Below the pieces are notes generated by a model, which was not told the DNA's origin, did not search any database, and saw only the letters and a list, made by a program, of their open reading frames with translations. Of a stretch of DNA of 64,000 nucleotides, positions 60,453 through 64,000 are shown one piece after another (position 1 is the first letter of the stretch; each line of letters opens with the position of its first letter). Both the position numbers and the translations under genes were made by a program. This DNA comes from an uncultured Oscillospiraceae bacterium. Lineage in GTDB: Bacteria; Bacillota; Clostridia; Oscillospirales; Oscillospiraceae. The DNA lies in the NCBI GenBank assembly GCA_947632175.1, contig CANROC010000002.1, forward strand, positions 203,541-267,540, read 5' to 3'.

Positions 60453-61270
60453 GCGCCCTCGCGTTTCTCTATAAAACAGCTCCGGGACGGGTGTGCCTCA
60501 AGGCGCTCACCCGCCCCGGACTTTCACGCTTTGTGGGCAAGGTTCTGGATTCGCCGGCCTCCAAATGCCTCATCCGGCCCTTTGTGAAGAAAAACCGCAT
60601 CGACCTTGGGGAGTTTGAATCCGACGGCTTCACCTGCTTCAACGACTGCTTCTGCCGCCGCATCAAGCCCGGTCTGCGGCCGGTGGACATGGCCCCGGAG
60701 GCCCTCGTCGCCCCCTGCGACGGGCTTCTGACCGTCTACCCCATCCGGGAGGGGACCGTCCTGCCCGTCAAGCAGTCGGCGTATACCCTGGAGCGGCTGC
60801 TGGGCGGCGACCCGGTCTATCGGGAGTTTCTGAACGGCACGGCGCTGGTCTTCCGGCTGTGCGTGGACAACTACCACCGCTACTGCTACGTGGACTCCGG
60901 CGTCAAGGGGGAGAACATCTTCCTCCCCGGCCGGCTCCACACCGTCCGGCCCATCGCCCTGGAGACCGTCCCCGTCTTTACGGAGAACTGCCGGGAGTAC
61001 ACGGTCCTCGACTCGGACCACTTCGGACGGCTCGTCCAGATGGAGGTGGGGGCCATGCTGGTGGGCAAAATTCAAAACCACCACGGCCCCGGTCCCGTGG
61101 AAAAGGGCCGGGAAAAGGGCACCTTCCTCTACGGCGGGAGCACCGTGATCGTCCTCCTCCGGGAGGACGCCGCCAAGGTCGATGAAGTTACCGTAACTCA
61201 ATCACAAGCCGGCGTGGAGACGCCGGTGCGGTACGGCCAGCGCATCGGAACGAGTTTAAAGGAGGCATGA
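60449..61270 (+). CDS. psd: Phosphatidylserine decarboxylase proenzyme
   Basis: This 273-residue protein starts at GTG 60449, with GGGGAGG eight bases upstream. The self-cleavage site is the YGGST sequence, so cleavage should occur between Gly230 and Ser231 to give the pyruvoyl cofactor. VDNYHRYCYVDSG and VGAMLVGKI are conserved active-site regions. It converts phosphatidylserine to phosphatidylethanolamine. With pssA it completes a PE pathway in this operon. Confidence 0.93.
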   Translation: MSALAFLYKTAPGRVCLKALTRPGLSRFVGKVLDSPASKCLIRPFVKKNRIDLGEFESDGFTCFNDCFCRRIKPGLRPVDMAPEALVAPCDGLLTVYPIREGTVLPVKQSAYTLERLLGGDPVYREFLNGTALVFRLCVDNYHRYCYVDSGVKGENIFLPGRLHTVRPIALETVPVFTENCREYTVLDSDHFGRLVQMEVGAMLVGKIQNHHGPGPVEKGREKGTFLYGGSTVIVLLREDAAKVDEVTVTQSQAGVETPVRYGQRIGTSLKEA

Positions 61271-61272
61271 CC

Positions 61273-61932
61273 ATGGACATTTCCGAGCTTCTCACCCACG
61301 TAGACCACACCCTGCTCTCCCCCACCGCCACCTGGGAGGACATCCGTCAGGTCCTGGACGACGGCATCCGGTATCGGACCGCGTCCGTCTGCATCCCGCC
61401 GTCCTTCGTGGCCCTGGCCTCCCGGTACGCCGGCCTGCGTGTGCCCATATGCACCGTCATCGGCTTCCCCAACGGCTACGCCACCACCGCCGCCAAGGTC
61501 TTTGAGGCCTCGGACGCCATCGCCAACGGCGCGGACGAGGTGGACATGGTGGTGGATCTGGGCTGGGTCAAGGACCGGCGCTGGGACGACATTCTCCGGG
61601 AGATTCGCCTTGTCAAGGACGCCTGCGGGGAGAAAATTTTGAAGGTCATCGTGGAGACGTGTCTTTTGTCCGAGGCGGAGAAGATCGACCTCTGCAAGCT
61701 CGTCTCCGACTCCGGCGCGGACTTCATCAAGACCTCCACCGGCTTTTCCACCGCCGGCGCGACAAGAGAGGACGTGGCCCTCTTCAAGCAATACGCCGCC
61801 CCCCACCTCAAGATCAAAGCTGCCGGCGGCATCGCCACTCTCGCCGACGCCGAGGATTTCCTCACTCTCGGCGCCGACCGCCTCGGCACCAGCCGCGTGG
61901 TCCGGCTTGTAAAGGCGCTCCCCTCTCCATAA
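61273..61932 (+). CDS. deoC: Deoxyribose-phosphate aldolase
   Basis: This 219-residue class I aldolase cleaves 2-deoxyribose 5-phosphate to glyceraldehyde 3-phosphate and acetaldehyde. The conserved Asp (GADEVDMVV, Asp91), the Schiff-base lysine in FIKTSTGF (Lys153) and the second lysine in LKIKAAGGI are present. The start MDISELL at 61273 is chosen because GGAGG is one base from the ATG at 61267 but seven from this one. It is an odd final gene for a phospholipid operon and may simply be co-transcribed. Confidence 0.95.
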   Translation: MDISELLTHVDHTLLSPTATWEDIRQVLDDGIRYRTASVCIPPSFVALASRYAGLRVPICTVIGFPNGYATTAAKVFEASDAIANGADEVDMVVDLGWVKDRRWDDILREIRLVKDACGEKILKVIVETCLLSEAEKIDLCKLVSDSGADFIKTSTGFSTAGATREDVALFKQYAAPHLKIKAAGGIATLADAEDFLTLGADRLGTSRVVRLVKALPSP

Positions 61933-61936
61933 CACT

Positions 61937-61966
61937 TCCGGCGGTATGGTGAGCCATACCGCCGGG
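61937..61966 (+). terminator. Hairpin after deoC
   Basis: CCGGCGGTATGG pairs with CCATACCGCCGG across TGAG. The T run is short (GTTTGT), so termination may be modest. The convergent MATE gene ends at 61992. Confidence 0.6.
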
Positions 61967-61991
61967 CAGTTTGTCAGTATCCGTTTTTCCC

Positions 61992-63317
61992 TCACCCCTC
62001 CAGCCGGTTCATCCATCCCCGCCGCCTGAAAACGACCAGGGAGACGGCGAGGCGGACGCACTCCTCCAGGGACAGGGTAAAGTAGACCAGCGGAATCGGC
62101 CAGTGAAGCACGAAGGCGGTGAGAAGACCCAGTGGCACGCCGAAGAGCCAGGTGCCCACAAGGTCGATGACCATGACATACGTCGTCTTCCCGCCGCTGC
62201 GGAGGATGCCGCTTCCCATGATCATGTTCAGCACCTTGAAGGGCATGACGGCGGCGTAGGCGGCGAGGATCTGCGCCGTCAGGTCCCGTGTGACCGCGTC
62301 CACCTTGAAAATGCGCACATACTGGGGGCTTATGAGGAAAATCACCGCGGACAGCAGCAGGGAGCCCGCCAGACCGTAGAAAAGGAGCCTTTTTGCCTCC
62401 CGGTAGGCCGTCTCCCGGTCCCCGTCGCCCAGGCGCTTGCCGATGAGGATCGCCGCCGCCTGGCTCAGGCCGCACAATGCCCCGATGGCCAGGGACTGGA
62501 CGGGGTTGGTCAGCGTCATGGCGGCGCTGGCCTCAACGCTCATGTGCCCGTAAATGGCGGCGTACACGTTCTCGCCCAGGACCCACATGGATTCGCTGAC
62601 CAGCAGCGGCAGCAGCATCCTGAGATACTGCCCCCAGGCAAAGGGGCCCGCCGGGGCGCTCTCTGTCCTCTCCCGGTATCTCAGGTACATGACCAGGATG
62701 ACCGCAAAATAGACGAGCTGTGAAATCAGCGTCGCCAGCGCCGCCCCAGTGACGCCGAGGGCCGGCGCGCCCAGCCGTCCGAAGATCAGGACCCAGTTGA
62801 GCCCCGTGTTGACCGCCGCCGAGGCGATGCCGGCGTAGAGCGGCAGGGACGCCTTTTCCATGCACCGCAAGTCGGTGGACAATATGGTGATCCCCGCCGC
62901 GGGCAGGAAGGTACCGGAGACGATGAAGAGGTACCGCCCCGCCGCCGAGGCGGTCGCCGCGTCGTCGATGTAGAGGCCCATGATCTGTCTGGGCGCGGCG
63001 ATACCGGCCAGGGTAAAGAGCGCGGCGAGGATAAGGCACACCCGCAGGTTGAGGACCATGCTCCGCCGCGTTTCCGCGGTATTCTTTTGGCCCATGTACT
63101 GAGAGATCATGATCCCCGCCACCGCGCCCACGGCGGAGACGACCACGTTGAAGATCCCCGTGAATTTCCCGGCCAGTCCCACGGCGGCTACCTCCACGCC
63201 CCCCAGCTGGCCGATCATCACCTGATCCACCACGCCGAAGGACGCCTGGAGCATGGACTGGAGCGCCACGGGAATCGCCAGAGCGCAGACGGAACGGAAA
63301 AACGAGCGATCATCCAT
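61992..63317 (-). CDS. MATE family efflux transporter
   Basis: This 441-residue protein has 12 predicted helices in two similar halves: FRSVCALAIPVALQSMLQASFGVVDQVMIGQLG begins the first half and LLVSESMWVLGENVYAAIYGHM the second. The layout is that of NorM/DinF-type cation-coupled drug or metabolite exporters. The ATG at 63317 has AGGAGG upstream, which is part of a perfect palindrome at 63325-63358. Substrate is unknown. Confidence 0.92.
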   Translation of the reverse strand: MDDRSFFRSVCALAIPVALQSMLQASFGVVDQVMIGQLGGVEVAAVGLAGKFTGIFNVVVSAVGAVAGIMISQYMGQKNTAETRRSMVLNLRVCLILAALFTLAGIAAPRQIMGLYIDDAATASAAGRYLFIVSGTFLPAAGITILSTDLRCMEKASLPLYAGIASAAVNTGLNWVLIFGRLGAPALGVTGAALATLISQLVYFAVILVMYLRYRERTESAPAGPFAWGQYLRMLLPLLVSESMWVLGENVYAAIYGHMSVEASAAMTLTNPVQSLAIGALCGLSQAAAILIGKRLGDGDRETAYREAKRLLFYGLAGSLLLSAVIFLISPQYVRIFKVDAVTRDLTAQILAAYAAVMPFKVLNMIMGSGILRSGGKTTYVMVIDLVGTWLFGVPLGLLTAFVLHWPIPLVYFTLSLEECVRLAVSLVVFRRRGWMNRLEG

Positions 63318-63324
63318 AAAAACA

Positions 63325-63369
63325 CCTCCTGACAGCTTGATGATACCCTGTCAGGAGGCGGTTTTCAAA
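63325..63369 (-). promoter_or_regulatory. MATE promoter with 11-bp palindrome over the -10 box and ribosome site
   Basis: The minus strand has TTTGAA (63364-63369), 18 bp, TATCAT (63340-63345). CCTCCTGACAG and CTGTCAGGAGG form a perfect inverted repeat (63325-63335 and 63348-63358) around the -10 box, and one arm is the ribosome site. It could be a repressor or MerR-type operator, or, in a longer transcript, a hairpin hiding the ribosome site. Confidence 0.6.
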
Positions 63370-63433
63370 TCTTAAATCCGTAAGCTGTGACAAAAATAGA
63401 GCGCTGATTTTGTGGAAAATGACGGTAGGAACA

Positions 63434-63919
63434 TCAATCCTCCTTCGTCAGAACTTTTTTCTGCCAGGTCCGCTTGCCGCACACGGGGCATTTCATGTAT
63501 CTCGTCCGGCCGGCGTGGGGGGCGAGATTGGTCCGCCAGTAGGTCGGAACGTACCGGTGGCCGCAGCTTTGGCAGGCGTAGTATCCAGCCTTCTGCTCAA
63601 TGCCCACCGCAATGAAAGCGACGGTATCGATTGTGGCGGCAGCGAATACGATCAGCGCCCCGCGCAACCATGCGGGCATCGGGGCAAACGCGGCCACAAA
63701 TACCAGAACGATCCCGGCCAGGACCGCCGGAATGACGACCAAGTATTCCGACCTCAACATCTGCCTGTTCTTTTCCTCGATCTCCCGTTTCATGGCCAGA
63801 AGATTTTCCTCCGCCCGTCTGTCATAAAAGTCCGCCATGATTTTTTCGCCCGACAGGAGCTCGTTGACGTTGATTTTCAGAAGCTCGCACAGCTCCAGCA
63901 TGATCCCGGAATCAGGCAT
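63434..63919 (-). pseudogene. Membrane zinc-ribbon regulator lacking its N-terminal HTH
   Basis: The 161-residue product begins MPDSGIMLELCELLKINVNELLSGE, which in intact relatives is the end of an XRE HTH domain (usually preceded by a KWE(T/N)GK segment). A coiled region, two helices (YLVVIPAVLAGIVLVFVAAF, WLRGALIVFAAATIDTVAFIAVG) and a zinc ribbon (CQSCG ... CPVCG) follow. Just upstream the frame reads ETGKS but is closed by a stop seven codons before the ATG, and the HTH-coding part is not recognisable. This suggests a small frameshift or truncation. A functional HTH-less protein is possible. Confidence 0.6.
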
Positions 63920-64000
63920 GGACTTTCCCGTTTCCCTTAGTTAAAGATATTGTTGGGTATCTCAAGATGTGTCATTCGATTTTGCCGATAAAGCGGTAGA

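Noticed and set aside
1..64000. tRNA, rRNA or known riboswitch
   Set aside because: I looked in the intergenic regions and found no cloverleaf, rRNA-like sequence or riboswitch core that I could support by eye.

Overview
The window looks like chromosomal DNA from a GC-rich member of the Clostridia (Firmicutes), probably an Oscillospiraceae-type gut bacterium. The grounds are the hprK-murB-rapZ-whiA-dnaE gene string, a DUF177-rpmF pair, der next to a DUF512 radical-SAM-like protein, an LTA-synthase-type sulfatase, SLH-anchored surface proteins, a BlaI/BlaR1 pair, and many near-consensus sigma-A promoters with 17-bp spacers. The taxonomic call is inference. I see no rRNA, tRNA, CRISPR array or prophage.

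Layout. 1-2600: the edge of a phospholipase C-like gene, a chimeric SLH surface protein with no normal start codon, and a mosaic of intergenic repeats. 2600-11120: a leftward housekeeping operon (hprK, murB, rapZ, whiA, dnaE, GNAT, lipid kinase), divergent from rpmB. 11540-17040: a leftward envelope operon with an LTA synthase-like sulfatase, a GtrB-like glycosyltransferase, two GtrA proteins and a GtrII-like protein, which reads as a teichoic-acid-type polymer synthesis and glycosylation set. 17080-25230: LytTR regulator with a membrane protein, der, an AT-richer group of small accessory genes, DUF512, and DUF177-rpmF.

25330-36990 is a surface-protein locus and the most interesting part. A secreted protein and an SLH protein form a two-gene operon. 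Upstream lies a 207-bp segment bounded by perfect 28-bp inverted repeats, carrying one good promoter that currently points away from the operon. A tyrosine recombinase gene abuts the segment, and its stop codon lies inside the right repeat. This is the anatomy of a DNA-inversion (phase-variation) switch, here apparently OFF. A 1871-residue SLH protein with its own fixed promoter follows, and its 3' SLH module is nearly the same as that of the switchable gene.

37080-43310: small HTH protein, RluA-type pseudouridine synthase, a potA-potB-potCD polyamine transporter operon with a fused permease/binding protein, and a toxin-antitoxin-like pair. 43310-49850: rubredoxin and a flavodiiron-flavin reductase-rubredoxin fusion, more intergenic repeats, HTH-membrane protein, Bax-inhibitor-like protein, BlaI/BlaR1. 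49920-53310: coenzyme A genes (coaBC leftward; pantothenate-type ECF transporter and coaX rightward). 53310-53885: repeats, an orphan perfect promoter and five consecutive stem-loops. 53885-57940: MarR-controlled heterodimeric ABC exporter. 57985-61965: a phospholipid operon (PAP2, flippase-like, pssA, psd, deoC). 61990-64000: a MATE transporter with a palindromic promoter, and a regulator that has lost its HTH domain.
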